DNA of 64,000 nucleotides. It comes from RGIG4097 sp964599875 (GTDB lineage Bacteria > Bacillota > Clostridia > Christensenellales > CAG-917). The stretch spans positions 1 through 64,000 of the forward strand of contig CAZRHE010000010.1 of NCBI GenBank assembly GCA_964599875.1, in the 5' to 3' direction. The notes below the pieces were generated by a model. It was not told the origin of the DNA. It saw only the letters and a list, made by a program, of their open reading frames with translations, and did no database searches. This document shows positions 35,921 to 43,202 of the stretch, piece by piece (the stretch's first letter is position 1; every line of letters starts with the position of its first letter). Both the position numbers and the translations under genes were made by a program.

Positions 35921-36230
35921 CAACGGCTTTGCCGTTGTATATCATCAATGCAACGCATTGTATATCACTGACACGCAGTGTCGTATATCATCAAGTCGCA
36001 GATAATATACACGCTGTCGCGTGATGATATACAGCCCGCATATTTCGTTCAGAATGACGGATGAAATGAAATTGTTCGCTAATGCTCACAGTGAAATTTC
36101 AACTGTGTCGAAATGAAATTTTCTGCATTGCAGAAAGTGAAATAAAATCCACCACTCGCTTTAGCGAATTTCACACACCAAAGGTGTATTTCATATTGCA
36201 AAGCAATATTTCACCCACCCGCAAGGGTGG
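35921..36230. repeat. Array of about ten small hairpins with two linker types
   Basis: Ten short hairpins with different stems follow one another: 35921-35937, 35946-35960, 35970-35982, 36010-36023, 36087-36107, 36121-36135, 36156-36167, 36175-36187, 36193-36209 and 36215-36230. The first four are separated by GTATATCATCA-like linkers, and the rest by (G)TGAAAT or ATTTCA linkers. Stem sequences differ from hairpin to hairpin while pairing is kept. No coding frame explains the array. Confidence 0.8.
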
Positions 36231-36239
36231 ATTTCATTG

Positions 36240-36271
36240 AAAAAAGCACTTGCGATTGCAAGTGCTTTTTT
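36240..36271 (-). terminator. Bidirectional terminator ending the tRNA operon
   Basis: A perfect 14-base stem (36240-36253 with 36258-36271), containing GCACTTGC and flanked by six A and six T residues, works in either direction. It lies directly behind the last tRNA of the minus-strand operon. Confidence 0.85.
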
Positions 36272-36272
36272 C

Positions 36273-36348
36273 TGGTGACCCACCGGAGGCTCGAACTCCG
36301 GACACCCGCATTAAAAGTGCGGTGCTCTACCGACTGAGCTAGTGAGTC
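36273..36348 (-). tRNA. tRNA-Lys (anticodon TTT)
   Basis: A full cloverleaf is present. The acceptor GACTCAC pairs with GTGGGTC, the D loop is TAGCTCAGTCGGTAGAG, the anticodon loop is CTTTTAA, and the T arm contains GTTCGAGCC. CCA is encoded. It is the last of five tRNAs. Confidence 0.95.
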
Positions 36349-36351
36349 GTT

Positions 36352-36426
36352 TGGCAGGGGTAGCTGGATTTGAACCAACGAATGACGGAATCAAAATCCG
36401 TTGCCTTACCGCTTGGCGATACCCCT
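36352..36426 (-). tRNA. tRNA-Gln (anticodon TTG)
   Basis: The acceptor AGGGGTA pairs with TACCCCT, the anticodon loop is TTTTGAT, the T arm contains GGTTCAAATCC, and CCA is encoded. Confidence 0.95.
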
Positions 36427-36460
36427 ATGCTCGGTTTTTGACAAAACCGAAAAAACTATG

Positions 36461-36538
36461 TGGGGTGAGTAGTGAGATTCGAACTCACGGCCTCCAGGGC
36501 CACAACCTGGCGCTCTAACCAGCTGGGCTATACCCACC
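36461..36538 (-). tRNA. tRNA-His (anticodon GTG)
   Basis: The acceptor GTGGGTA pairs with TACTCAC. An extra 5' G at 36538 stands opposite the discriminator C, as histidine tRNAs require. The anticodon is GTG and CCA is encoded. A perfect eight-base hairpin (36431-36450) lies between it and tRNA-Gln. Confidence 0.95.
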
Positions 36539-36574
36539 ACGTTGCGAGACTCTTTAGGTTCAGTCTCGCGGTTT

Positions 36575-36651
36575 TGGCGAGCCTGAAGGGATTCGAACCC
36601 CCGACACACGGCTTAGAAGGCCGTTGCTCTATCCTGCTGAGCTACAGACTC
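36575..36651 (-). tRNA. tRNA-Arg (anticodon TCT)
   Basis: The acceptor GAGTCTG pairs with CAGGCTC, the anticodon loop is CTTCTAA, the T arm contains GGTTCGAATCC, and CCA is encoded. A perfect hairpin GCGAGACT/AGTCTCGC (36544-36569) separates it from tRNA-His and may be a processing signal. Confidence 0.95.
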
Positions 36652-36658
36652 AAATGTT

Positions 36659-36732
36659 TGGAGCGGGTGATGGGAATCGGACCCACGCAACCAGCTTGGA
36701 AGGCTGGGGCTCTACCATTGAGCTACACCCGC
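36659..36732 (-). tRNA. tRNA-Gly (anticodon TCC)
   Basis: The acceptor GCGGGTG pairs with CACCCGC, the anticodon loop is CTTCCAA, the T arm contains GGTCCGATTCC, and CCA is encoded. It is the first tRNA of the operon. Confidence 0.95.
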
Positions 36733-36792
36733 ACGAAACCTACGTTTCAAGTGCGTCAAATTGCGAGTCAGCCTCAAATTTGATGCTTGCAA

Positions 36793-36821
36793 ATTTTAGC
36801 ATATGAAATTTTGCTTGTCAA
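36793..36821 (-). promoter_or_regulatory. Sigma-A promoter of the five-tRNA operon
   Basis: The minus strand has a consensus TTGACA (36816-36821), a 17-base spacer and TAAAAT (36793-36798), about 60 bases upstream of tRNA-Gly. Confidence 0.85.
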
Positions 36822-36924
36822 CGATTTGCGCCTATTTAATATAATTTTTTCAAAATAATTCTGAATCTAATACGAAAATGCGTAAAATAACGCAAAGCGC
36901 ACATACTGACTGCGGAGGTGTTTT

Positions 36925-37095
36925 ATGAAAAAACTCAAAAACAAAAAGGAATCCAAATTGTCAAAAGGCGCGCTATCGAAAGGAAACGAAGGAAAATTCG
37001 ACATGATATCCGCCCCCTACGACCCCAACGGCATGTGGACGGGACATCCCATTCCCCCGTTTGAAACTCCCGAACAGGATGCAGACGACTTGTGA
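36925..37095 (+). CDS. Small conserved-looking protein of 56 aa
   Basis: An ATG with a strong GGAGGTG ribosome site opens a 56-codon frame. The N-terminal 24 residues are lysine-rich (MKKLKNKKESKLSKG). The C-terminal half is acidic and proline-rich with the motif PYDPNGMWTG and the end PEQDADDL. I recall short Clostridial proteins that combine a DPxGxYTG-like motif with a C-terminal QDADDL, so this is probably a real small-protein family, but its function is unknown to me and a search is needed. No signal peptide or membrane helix is visible. A terminator-like hairpin follows at 37200-37231. Confidence 0.75.
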   Translation: MKKLKNKKESKLSKGALSKGNEGKFDMISAPYDPNGMWTGHPIPPFETPEQDADDL

Positions 37096-37146
37096 TTGAT
37101 ACACGATTCGTGCGAATTTTTGCGGCAAATGGTATCCGTATCGTGT

Positions 37147-37175
37147 ATTATATTGAAATACGCACATATGTGCAA
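37147..37175 (-). promoter_or_regulatory. Promoter-like sequence antisense to the 56-aa gene
   Basis: The minus strand has TTGCAC (37170-37175), a 17-base spacer starting ATATGTG, and TATAAT (37147-37152). Transcription would run into the 56-aa gene in antisense. The spacer/-10 pattern resembles that at 63380-63402. Confidence 0.4.
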
Positions 37176-37199
37176 TCTCGAATATTATAATACTTTTAA

Positions 37200-37231
37200 G
37201 CAAAATCCCCGCTATTCATTGGGGATTTTGC
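37200..37231 (+). terminator. Hairpin terminator after the 56-aa gene
   Basis: An 11-base perfect stem, GCAAAATCCCC with GGGGATTTTGC, is followed by ATTTATTTT. It probably ends the small-gene transcript and could act on both strands. Confidence 0.65.
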
Positions 37232-37293
37232 ATTTATTTTGAACTCGTCTGCTAAAATCCAAATCAATATAAATACACTTATCGTGTTTTGCC

Positions 37294-37393
37294 NNNNNNN
37301 NNNNNNNNNNNNNNNNNNNNNNNNNNNNNNNNNNNNNNNNNNNNNNNNNNNNNNNNNNNNNNNNNNNNNNNNNNNNNNNNNNNNNNNNNNNNN
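37294..37393. other. Scaffold gap of 100 N
   Basis: Exactly 100 unknown bases stand for a gap of unknown true length. The right edge is a tetranucleotide repeat, which likely caused the assembly break. Confidence 0.98.
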
Positions 37394-37466
37394 CTACCTA
37401 CCTACCTACCTACCTACCTACCTACCTACCTACCTACCTACCTACCTACCTAACTAACTAACTAAC
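37394..37466. repeat. CTAC microsatellite followed by TAAC repeats
   Basis: About 14 uninterrupted CTAC units (37394-37450) continue as four TAAC units (37451-37466). The CTAC tract touches the gap, so its true length is unknown. It lies outside any identified gene. Confidence 0.9.
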
Positions 37467-37538
37467 GCCACACTTATGAGGATACAACTTGAAACAAACG
37501 AACGACTTGGGTTTAGGACGCAAACTTAAAAACGGCGC

Positions 37539-37568
37539 AAAAAAATCGCGGAGTTCCCGCGATTTTTT
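37539..37568 (-). terminator. Terminator of the symporter gene
   Basis: A perfect 12-base stem, AAAAAATCGCGG (37540-37551) with CCGCGATTTTTT (37557-37568), has A and T runs on both sides. It lies 33 bases past the minus-strand symporter stop and could act in both directions. Confidence 0.85.
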
Positions 37569-37600
37569 ACACAGTTTATTGATTATTCTATTACGTTTTC

Positions 37601-39262
37601 TTATAAGTCGACGTTTTCGAGGTTTTCTTTTTCAATCGTTATCCTTTCCGTCTCGGTAGTGGTTTTCTCGTTTTCAAAGGTTATGGTTTCCACTTCGGGA
37701 ATATTCTCTGCGGACGCTTTTCTGCGCTCTTCGATTTCATTCATCATCCCTTCGAGGGTGGATTCGTTCAAAATACACTTCTTCTTATATATCACGAGTG
37801 CAACCGCCATAAACGCCATAGGAATCAGGCATCCGCATGCAATAAGCCACATTTTCGCGCTTTCGGGCACGTTTGCTATTGCGCTCGTGATTTCGGCAAC
37901 TTTGTCTATCTCAACGCCGGACGGAATCATACTGCCGTCCGCATACAATCCTTTTTCGACGTTAGAGATGCTGTTGGTATATTGCACTACGCCTACGATG
38001 AGATACACGACCATGACGAGCCCTTGCGTCAAGGCGGAACTCAATTTCGAGGTAAACGGACGCAAAGAGAATATCAAACTCTCGTCCCTTCTCCCCGTCT
38101 TATATTCGTTATATTCGACGGTATTCGCGAGGTTGATGACCATAATCATATAGAATCCCGCGCCCCAACCGGGAATCGCAAACGCAAGCGTCAGCAGCAG
38201 ATATTTCAAAGTTACAGTCATGCCGAGTACGTCGAACAACACGACGTTGGGCACGGCAAGTGCAATCACGAGCATAATCGCATAGCCTATGATTATGGAT
38301 AGTCCCGTCGAATATATGAGTTTATCTCTGCCGAACTTTTTGCTGAGCCACGGATAGAACAACGTAAATGCGGTGGACGTCACCGAGAATCCGACGTAGA
38401 ACACCGTCCAAAGCACGCCGTTGTAACCGAATTCGAAATAGACGTACATAAGGCCGAGTCCGTTTCCGACGACGCTCGTCCCAGTGCAATAGAGCATCAT
38501 AACGAGAGCGCACCACATAAGTTGGTCGTTTTTGGCTATGGTGCGGAACATTTCTTTCACGGTCATCGGTTTGACGTGCGCGAGATCTGCGGGCAACGGT
38601 TTCTCTTTCACGCCGAGAATTGTGAAAAGTTGGAAAGCGGTCATCAGTATGCCCGAGAAAATCGCCATAACGCGGAATCCGCCGACCGCTCCGCCGAATA
38701 CGCTTGAAAACGCACCAACGGTGAATGCAGGGACGATAAGTCCGCAAAGTCCGCCGCCTGCGGACGCCACTATTTGAGCAAAAGACGTGAGTTTGTTTCT
38801 GTCGTGCGGATTGGACGTCAAGGACGGCATCATGCCCCAATAGGAGATGTCGTTCATGGTAAACGTGATGCTGAACAAGAAATACATGGCGGCAAGTAGC
38901 CCGATAAATCCCCACTCGTCCACTTCGATCGAAAATAGAGCCACAATAACTCCCGCGGTCAGCACGCAACCTATGAGTTGCCACGGTTTATACTTCCCCC
39001 ATTTCGTGCGGGTGTTTTCCACGACTCCGCCCATAAACGGGTCGTTGAGAGCGTCGAAAATCCTTGCCGCGATTATGATGAGCGATATCATCGAAAACTG
39101 CAATGCGGACAGGTGTTTCGTAAACATGACAAAGGTCAAGAGTTGTCCCGTGAAAAAGTTGTAGAGAAAATCCCTGCCGAAAGTGCCGAGGGAAAACATA
39201 ATAAGATTCCGATTCGACAGTTTGTCTTTCTCCTCGACGGGAAGGACTGCGGTGTCAGCCAT
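37601..39262 (-). CDS. GPH-family sugar:cation symporter
   Basis: This 553-aa membrane protein of about 12 helices belongs to the glycoside-pentoside-hexuronide symporters. Family markers are FGRDFLYNF, IIAARIFDALNDPFMG, TRTKWGKYKPWQLIG after helix 2, and AIPGWGAGFYMIMVINLANTVEY in the second half. The C-terminal 60 residues are a charged cytoplasmic tail rich in glutamate and threonine (ETITFENEKTTTETERITIE). Family members import melibiose, lactose, xylosides or glucuronides with Na+ or H+. The substrate here is unknown, and no glycosidase is adjacent. It has its own promoter and terminator. Confidence 0.88.
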   Translation of the reverse strand: MADTAVLPVEEKDKLSNRNLIMFSLGTFGRDFLYNFFTGQLLTFVMFTKHLSALQFSMISLIIIAARIFDALNDPFMGGVVENTRTKWGKYKPWQLIGCVLTAGVIVALFSIEVDEWGFIGLLAAMYFLFSITFTMNDISYWGMMPSLTSNPHDRNKLTSFAQIVASAGGGLCGLIVPAFTVGAFSSVFGGAVGGFRVMAIFSGILMTAFQLFTILGVKEKPLPADLAHVKPMTVKEMFRTIAKNDQLMWCALVMMLYCTGTSVVGNGLGLMYVYFEFGYNGVLWTVFYVGFSVTSTAFTLFYPWLSKKFGRDKLIYSTGLSIIIGYAIMLVIALAVPNVVLFDVLGMTVTLKYLLLTLAFAIPGWGAGFYMIMVINLANTVEYNEYKTGRRDESLIFSLRPFTSKLSSALTQGLVMVVYLIVGVVQYTNSISNVEKGLYADGSMIPSGVEIDKVAEITSAIANVPESAKMWLIACGCLIPMAFMAVALVIYKKKCILNESTLEGMMNEIEERRKASAENIPEVETITFENEKTTTETERITIEKENLENVDL

Positions 39263-39305
39263 AATAATAACCCCTTCTGCGCATACGCGCGTGTTTTATA
39301 GGAAT

Positions 39306-39334
39306 ATTATATCAGCATATTCCCTTGCTTTCAA
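39306..39334 (-). promoter_or_regulatory. Sigma-A promoter of the symporter gene
   Basis: The minus strand carries TTGAAA (39329-39334), a 17-base spacer and TATAAT (39306-39311), 44 bases before the ATG. Confidence 0.75.
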
Positions 39335-39394
39335 TAGTAAATTCGACGCAAAATCCGCGCGATAAAATTTTACGTAACTTTTTTCGCAATACCG

Positions 39395-39423
39395 TTGCAT
39401 TGCCGCGCATATAGGACTATTAT
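39395..39423 (+). promoter_or_regulatory. Promoter of the EamA transporter gene
   Basis: TTGCAT (39395-39400), a 17-base spacer and TATTAT (39418-39423) lie 22 bases upstream of the ATG at 39446. Confidence 0.6.
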
Positions 39424-39445
39424 GTTTTCGAATCGGAGGTGGCGT

Positions 39446-40312
39446 ATGTGGGTCGTAGCCGCCGTCCTGTCCGCAGTCTTTGCAGGCGTCACGGCAATCC
39501 TATCCAAATGCGGAATAAAAAACACTAATTCCGACGTTGCGACGGCAATTCGCACGACGGTCGTTTTGATATTCGCCTGGATCATTGCGTTTGCGACGGG
39601 CGCATATAAAACCATAACCGATATCAGCGCAAAGTCGTGGATTTTCCTCGTTTTGTCGGGACTTGCGACGGGTGCGAGTTGGATATGCTACTTCAAAGCG
39701 TTATCTATCGGCGAAGTGTCGAAAGTGGCGGCAGTCGATAAGTCGAGCATTATCTTGTCCGTACTTTTCGCAATCATCATATTCCCCGAAGAAAGGACTA
39801 ATTGGTGGCTTAAACTCATATTCCTCGTCCTCATAGGCGCGGGCACATTCCTTATGACCGATATCAAAAAGGACGAAGACAAAAAAAGTTTGACTTGGCT
39901 ATTATTCGCCATGCTTTCCGCTGTTTTTGCGGCGGCGACTTCCATTCTTGCAAAGGTCGGAATTGAAAACGTCGATTCCAATCTTGCGACCGCAATCCGC
40001 ACTTGCGTCGTGCTGGTCGTGGCGTGGCTTATAGTTTTCGGACGGAAAGAAACGCATTTCGTCAAAGAGGTCACCCCGAAAGAATTGATATTCCTCGTGC
40101 TGTCGGGGATTGCTACGGGCGCAAGTTGGATATGCTATTACTACGCGATACAGCAAGGGCAAGTCAGCGTCGTTGTACCTATCGACAAGATGAGTATTCT
40201 CGTGACGGTGGCGTTTTCCCTCGTCGTATTCAAAGAAAAACTGTCCTTGAAAGCGTGGATAGGGCTTGCGCTTTTGACGACGGGCACTGTCCTTATGGCG
40301 GTTTTCACCTAA
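39446..40312 (+). CDS. EamA/DMT-family transporter
   Basis: This 288-aa protein has about ten membrane helices in two homologous EamA halves. The repeats are easy to see: LSAVFAGVTAILSKCGI against LSAVFAAATSILAKVGI, and SGLATGASWICYFKAL against SGIATGASWICYYYAI. I chose the ATG at 39446 (MWVVAAVLS) over a longer frame because GGAGG lies just upstream and the -10 box overlaps the longer version. The family exports or imports small metabolites such as amino acids. Substrate unknown. It is divergent from the symporter and monocistronic. Confidence 0.88.
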   Translation: MWVVAAVLSAVFAGVTAILSKCGIKNTNSDVATAIRTTVVLIFAWIIAFATGAYKTITDISAKSWIFLVLSGLATGASWICYFKALSIGEVSKVAAVDKSSIILSVLFAIIIFPEERTNWWLKLIFLVLIGAGTFLMTDIKKDEDKKSLTWLLFAMLSAVFAAATSILAKVGIENVDSNLATAIRTCVVLVVAWLIVFGRKETHFVKEVTPKELIFLVLSGIATGASWICYYYAIQQGQVSVVVPIDKMSILVTVAFSLVVFKEKLSLKAWIGLALLTTGTVLMAVFT

Positions 40313-40463
40313 ACTGCCTGCGCAATTTGCAACCGCTCCCGCTGCTTCACAAAATCAACACCCTCTTCCTATTGGATATTTAAGTCTAATTGCGATAATA
40401 ATCGGATTTTCACCGCCGTTTCGTCTAAATCCTTTGAAAATCCGTCCACTCTGTCGAATCGCC

Positions 40464-40492
40464 TTGATTAATCTCCCGTTATGTGTTAAAAT
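40464..40492 (+). promoter_or_regulatory. Promoter of the PI-PLC-like gene
   Basis: TTGATT (40464-40469), a 17-base spacer and TAAAAT (40487-40492), with TG one base before the -10 box (extended -10), lie 29 bases upstream of the ATG. A 10-base inverted repeat CGGATTTTCA/TGAAAATCCG (40403-40412, 40435-40444) sits further upstream and could be the end of the previous transcript. Confidence 0.6.
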
Positions 40493-40520
40493 TTAACCAT
40501 CAAAAACAGGGAAAGTTATT

Positions 40521-41702
40521 ATGAGAAAAAGAAAAGGCAACGGGATAAAGATTTTCATCGGAATCCTCGTCCCCGTAGTATTATTCACAATGTTTTTAGC
40601 GGTCGTATGCAACGATACGACCATCAAAGTCGGACTCGGCAACTGTGACGGACAATATGCGACCGTCCTTGCGAATATAGACGGAATCGTCGAGGCGAAT
40701 CCTCGCTACGTGGATATCGCAATGCTCGGCTCACACGACGCGGTTACGTCCACTCTCACCGACGAAACTCCCCTCGACTATCACGACAAGGACAGCATCC
40801 TTGGAAAAGTGGATCCCATTTCTTCGGGCATACAATATCGTTTCGGCAAGACGCAATCCGTCGGCATCGGTCAACAACTCTTGCAAGGCGCGCGTTTCTT
40901 CCACATAAAATGCACGGACTACGAGGGTGAATGGTACGGCACTCACGCGCACCTCACCGGCAAACTTTCAGAACATATTCTCGAACTCCTTAAATATCTT
41001 GCGTCGGACGCCGCGAAAGGCGAAATCGTCGGACTTTTGTTCCAAACCATGTACATGGGGGACGGAGTAACTCTCGACACTTTGCACGAAGATTTGAACA
41101 ACGTCAAATATAACGGAAAATCCATTTTCGACTACGTCTATATAGAAAAAGCGGACACCTTCGACAACGGAAACGGCGGCGTGAGAATAGGCGACCTCAC
41201 CTACAACGACCTCACCAAAAACGGCACCGAGCCCGGCGTCGTCATATTCGACAGACGCGAAGAAAAAGTCTTCAAGGCGGAATGGGAAGGCTCGAGCGCA
41301 CTCACCGCGAGTTGCTACGATATGGACTCCTGCGCAGACCACGAATGGCATAGCAGTATCGGCGAAGAAAAACTCATAAGCAAAATCAACGACACTTGCG
41401 ACAGAATCGCAAGCGATACGAAATATCAAAGCAAACTCCGCATGAATCAAACGCAAGCATCCTTTGCGGTGGGCTCTGCAAAAGAATTCTTCGAAATCAT
41501 CGGCTCTTGGTCTTTGCTCCGCTTTGCAAAGGATTACAACGTCACCCTCATCGAGCACGAAAACTTCGACAAATGGCTCACATATATGCCGATTTTCCAA
41601 GTGGACTTCTGCAACAGCAATCACGGCGATTTCAACAACAGAGTGAACAAACTCATCATCGAGCATAACAAAGCAACGGTTGCAAAACTTCTTGCTGAAT
41701 AA
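40521..41702 (+). CDS. Membrane-anchored PI-PLC X-domain-like protein
   Basis: This 393-aa protein begins with a basic stretch and one membrane helix (about 9-30), so it is secreted or tethered outside the cell. The body resembles the phosphatidylinositol phospholipase C X domain. IAMLGSHDAVTS places H72 and D73 where the first catalytic histidine is expected. The segment ARFFHIKCTDYEGEWYGTHAHL gives candidate second-histidine residues H142 or H144. The usual aspartate of the second strand (family pattern FFDIR) is here FFHIK, so the active site is not fully canonical. Possible activity is cleavage of glycosylated or inositol lipids, unproven. It is transcribed toward the surface-protein operon and shares its terminator. 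Confidence 0.65.
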   Translation: MRKRKGNGIKIFIGILVPVVLFTMFLAVVCNDTTIKVGLGNCDGQYATVLANIDGIVEANPRYVDIAMLGSHDAVTSTLTDETPLDYHDKDSILGKVDPISSGIQYRFGKTQSVGIGQQLLQGARFFHIKCTDYEGEWYGTHAHLTGKLSEHILELLKYLASDAAKGEIVGLLFQTMYMGDGVTLDTLHEDLNNVKYNGKSIFDYVYIEKADTFDNGNGGVRIGDLTYNDLTKNGTEPGVVIFDRREEKVFKAEWEGSSALTASCYDMDSCADHEWHSSIGEEKLISKINDTCDRIASDTKYQSKLRMNQTQASFAVGSAKEFFEIIGSWSLLRFAKDYNVTLIEHENFDKWLTYMPIFQVDFCNSNHGDFNNRVNKLIIEHNKATVAKLLAE

Positions 41703-41725
41703 TCGAAAACGAAACTTAAACCATG

Positions 41726-41752
41726 AAAAAACCGCCGATAAAGGTGGTTTTT
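41726..41752. terminator. Shared convergent terminator
   Basis: The hairpin AAAAAACCGCC/GGTGGTTTTTT, with one G-U type mismatch, has a T run on each strand. It lies between the convergent PI-PLC-like gene and the surface-protein operon. Confidence 0.8.
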
Positions 41753-41774
41753 CGTTATTCAATATCCATATTAC

Positions 41775-42350
41775 TTATTCAAAAGTTATCACGAGGGAAG
41801 ACGGAAGTCCGACGTAAGTTTTGAAAGCGTCTGCGTTTGACGAGGATAAAATTTTGCCGTCGAAAGATAACTTGCCGTCTTTTCCGACGACGAATTTTTC
41901 AACCGCGTTACTGCCCATAAACGCACCCGCGCCGATAACGCACTGCGACCCGCTTTCAAACGTGACTGTGTTTAATCTCGTCATCGCAGAGAAAGTCGCC
42001 GCCTCTATTGTTTTTATCGTGCTGGGAATAGTGAGAGTAGTCGGCACGCCTTTCAAAGTTGTATCCGCATAAGTCGAATTGCCGACTATTGTGATATCGA
42101 CGCCGTCGATACTCTTCGGAATGATTACGTCCTCTATCGTCGTAGCGTTTTTGAATCCTACTATTCTACCCTCTTGTTGCTCGAAGTATTTCGCATAAAC
42201 GTTCCAGTCCACGACGCCGACCTGAGGTGCTATAGAGTTATCCCCTTCGCCCGACGCCCATCTTGACAAAGTAACGCCGAGAACGGCGCCGATACACGCG
42301 ACCAACGCCACCGAAATCATTATTATGATTATGCCTTTTTTCTTTCTCAT
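41775..42350 (-). CDS. Small secreted BspA-like leucine-rich protein
   Basis: This 191-aa protein has a lysine-rich start and one hydrophobic helix (about 6-27), a signal peptide or anchor. The rest matches BspA-type leucine-rich repeats (LRR_5). The pattern IEDVIIPKSIDGVDITIVGNS, TLTIPSTIKTIEAATFS and LNTVTFESGS is that of the family. Such domains bind host or bacterial surfaces. It is the last gene of the operon, eight bases after the upstream stop. No sortase motif is present. The LRR part is short (about four repeats), so it may cap or accompany the larger proteins rather than act alone. Confidence 0.75.
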   Translation of the reverse strand: MRKKKGIIIIMISVALVACIGAVLGVTLSRWASGEGDNSIAPQVGVVDWNVYAKYFEQQEGRIVGFKNATTIEDVIIPKSIDGVDITIVGNSTYADTTLKGVPTTLTIPSTIKTIEAATFSAMTRLNTVTFESGSQCVIGAGAFMGSNAVEKFVVGKDGKLSFDGKILSSSNADAFKTYVGLPSSLVITFE

Positions 42351-42358
42351 ACGCTACC

Positions 42359-43201
42359 TCAAGCAGTCTTTTGGACGAGGTTGATTTCGAAATTGAAGAA
42401 GAGGTCTACGTCCATAAGTTCGGGCGGAGTTTCCTCGTCTACGTGACGGAAATAGACGGTGACGACTATCGTATGCTCCGACCCCGACACGATATGCGCG
42501 TTGAGAGTGTTCGAAGTCGCGTCGTTGGTTTGCACGGGAATATAAACGTCGGTGCTTACTGCGTTTCCGTTTTCGTCCTTTATATCTCTTACGTCCTCTA
42601 CGTAAGCAAGGCTGACCGTCGTATCCCCTTCTTTCACGGTGCTGTTTTTCGTGAGGGTGAGTGCGCTTGCGTCCGTCGTGTACGAGGTCATCGCAAGGAC
42701 GAATTCATCCTTATAGTCCGTGAGCGAATCGTTGACGATAACGTTATCGTTTTCGTCTTTCGTGCGCGGATTTTCGAGGGTGACCGAAGTCAGTTTGATT
42801 TCGATTTCAGATAGGACGCCGTTTTGCGGTGCGCCCGAATATTGGAATCTAAACGACACTTCCGCCTGTCTTGCAACCGACTTCAAAACGCCGTTTTCTC
42901 CGACGAGTTTTTCAGCGTCGGCTCCTATGACGGGAATATCCGTAATTGAGCCGTCGTGGTCTGAAAGAAGTTTGCTCGGATTAACGATAGCGGGACGGAG
43001 TTTCGTTTCCTGCGTGCCCGTAGAACTAGACTCACTGCCCGCGACGATAGTTGCGTTGCCCGACGGTTGTTCAGAGGATATTTCGATTACGTTGCTTGCG
43101 TTTTTGATATCGCCAAACCACGCCGCCGTCATACCTACGATGCCCACGACGACTGCAAGGAGCATAACCACGGATATTAAAATCATCGACGTCTTTTTCA
43201 C
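42359..43201 (-). CDS. TasA/SipW-type secreted protein 2
   Basis: The 280-aa product starts with a short hydrophobic signal that ends in TAAWFGDIKNASNVIEISS. The AWF motif after the helix is the hallmark of SipW-processed proteins such as TasA and camelysin. The body is predicted beta-rich with conserved-looking segments (EVSFRFQYSGAPQN, HTIVVTVYFRHVDEETPPEL). It is serine- and threonine-rich near the N-terminus (SGNATIVAGSESSSTGTQ). It follows the related protein by one base. TasA-like proteins form extracellular fibres, and that role is inferred. No SipW peptidase is seen in the window. Confidence 0.7.
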   Translation of the reverse strand: MKKTSMILISVVMLLAVVVGIVGMTAAWFGDIKNASNVIEISSEQPSGNATIVAGSESSSTGTQETKLRPAIVNPSKLLSDHDGSITDIPVIGADAEKLVGENGVLKSVARQAEVSFRFQYSGAPQNGVLSEIEIKLTSVTLENPRTKDENDNVIVNDSLTDYKDEFVLAMTSYTTDASALTLTKNSTVKEGDTTVSLAYVEDVRDIKDENGNAVSTDVYIPVQTNDATSNTLNAHIVSGSEHTIVVTVYFRHVDEETPPELMDVDLFFNFEINLVQKTA

Positions 43202-43202
43202 G

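Larger units (their letters stand above)
35549..36272. other. Noncoding stretch between DUF262 gene and tRNA operon
   Basis: No supported gene lies in these 720 bases. A 67-codon reading frame at 35622-35825 lies inside an inverted-repeat element and lacks a ribosome site. The stretch holds that element (35661-35785), an array of small hairpins (35921-36230) and the tRNA-operon terminator. Confidence 0.75.
37096..37600. other. Gene-free stretch with scaffold gap
   Basis: Beyond the 56-aa gene I see a minus-strand promoter-like sequence, a hairpin terminator, 100 N, a CTAC microsatellite and the terminator of the symporter gene. No supported gene is present. The 60 bases just after the microsatellite show nothing recognisable. 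Confidence 0.7.

Noticed and set aside
35921..36230. CRISPR array
   Set aside because: The spacing is irregular, the recurring units are short linkers and not 24-37-base direct repeats, and no cas gene is present.
37394..37466. Low-complexity protein of repeated LPTY
   Set aside because: The frame runs through the N gap and exists only because the CTAC unit has no stop. It is a microsatellite.
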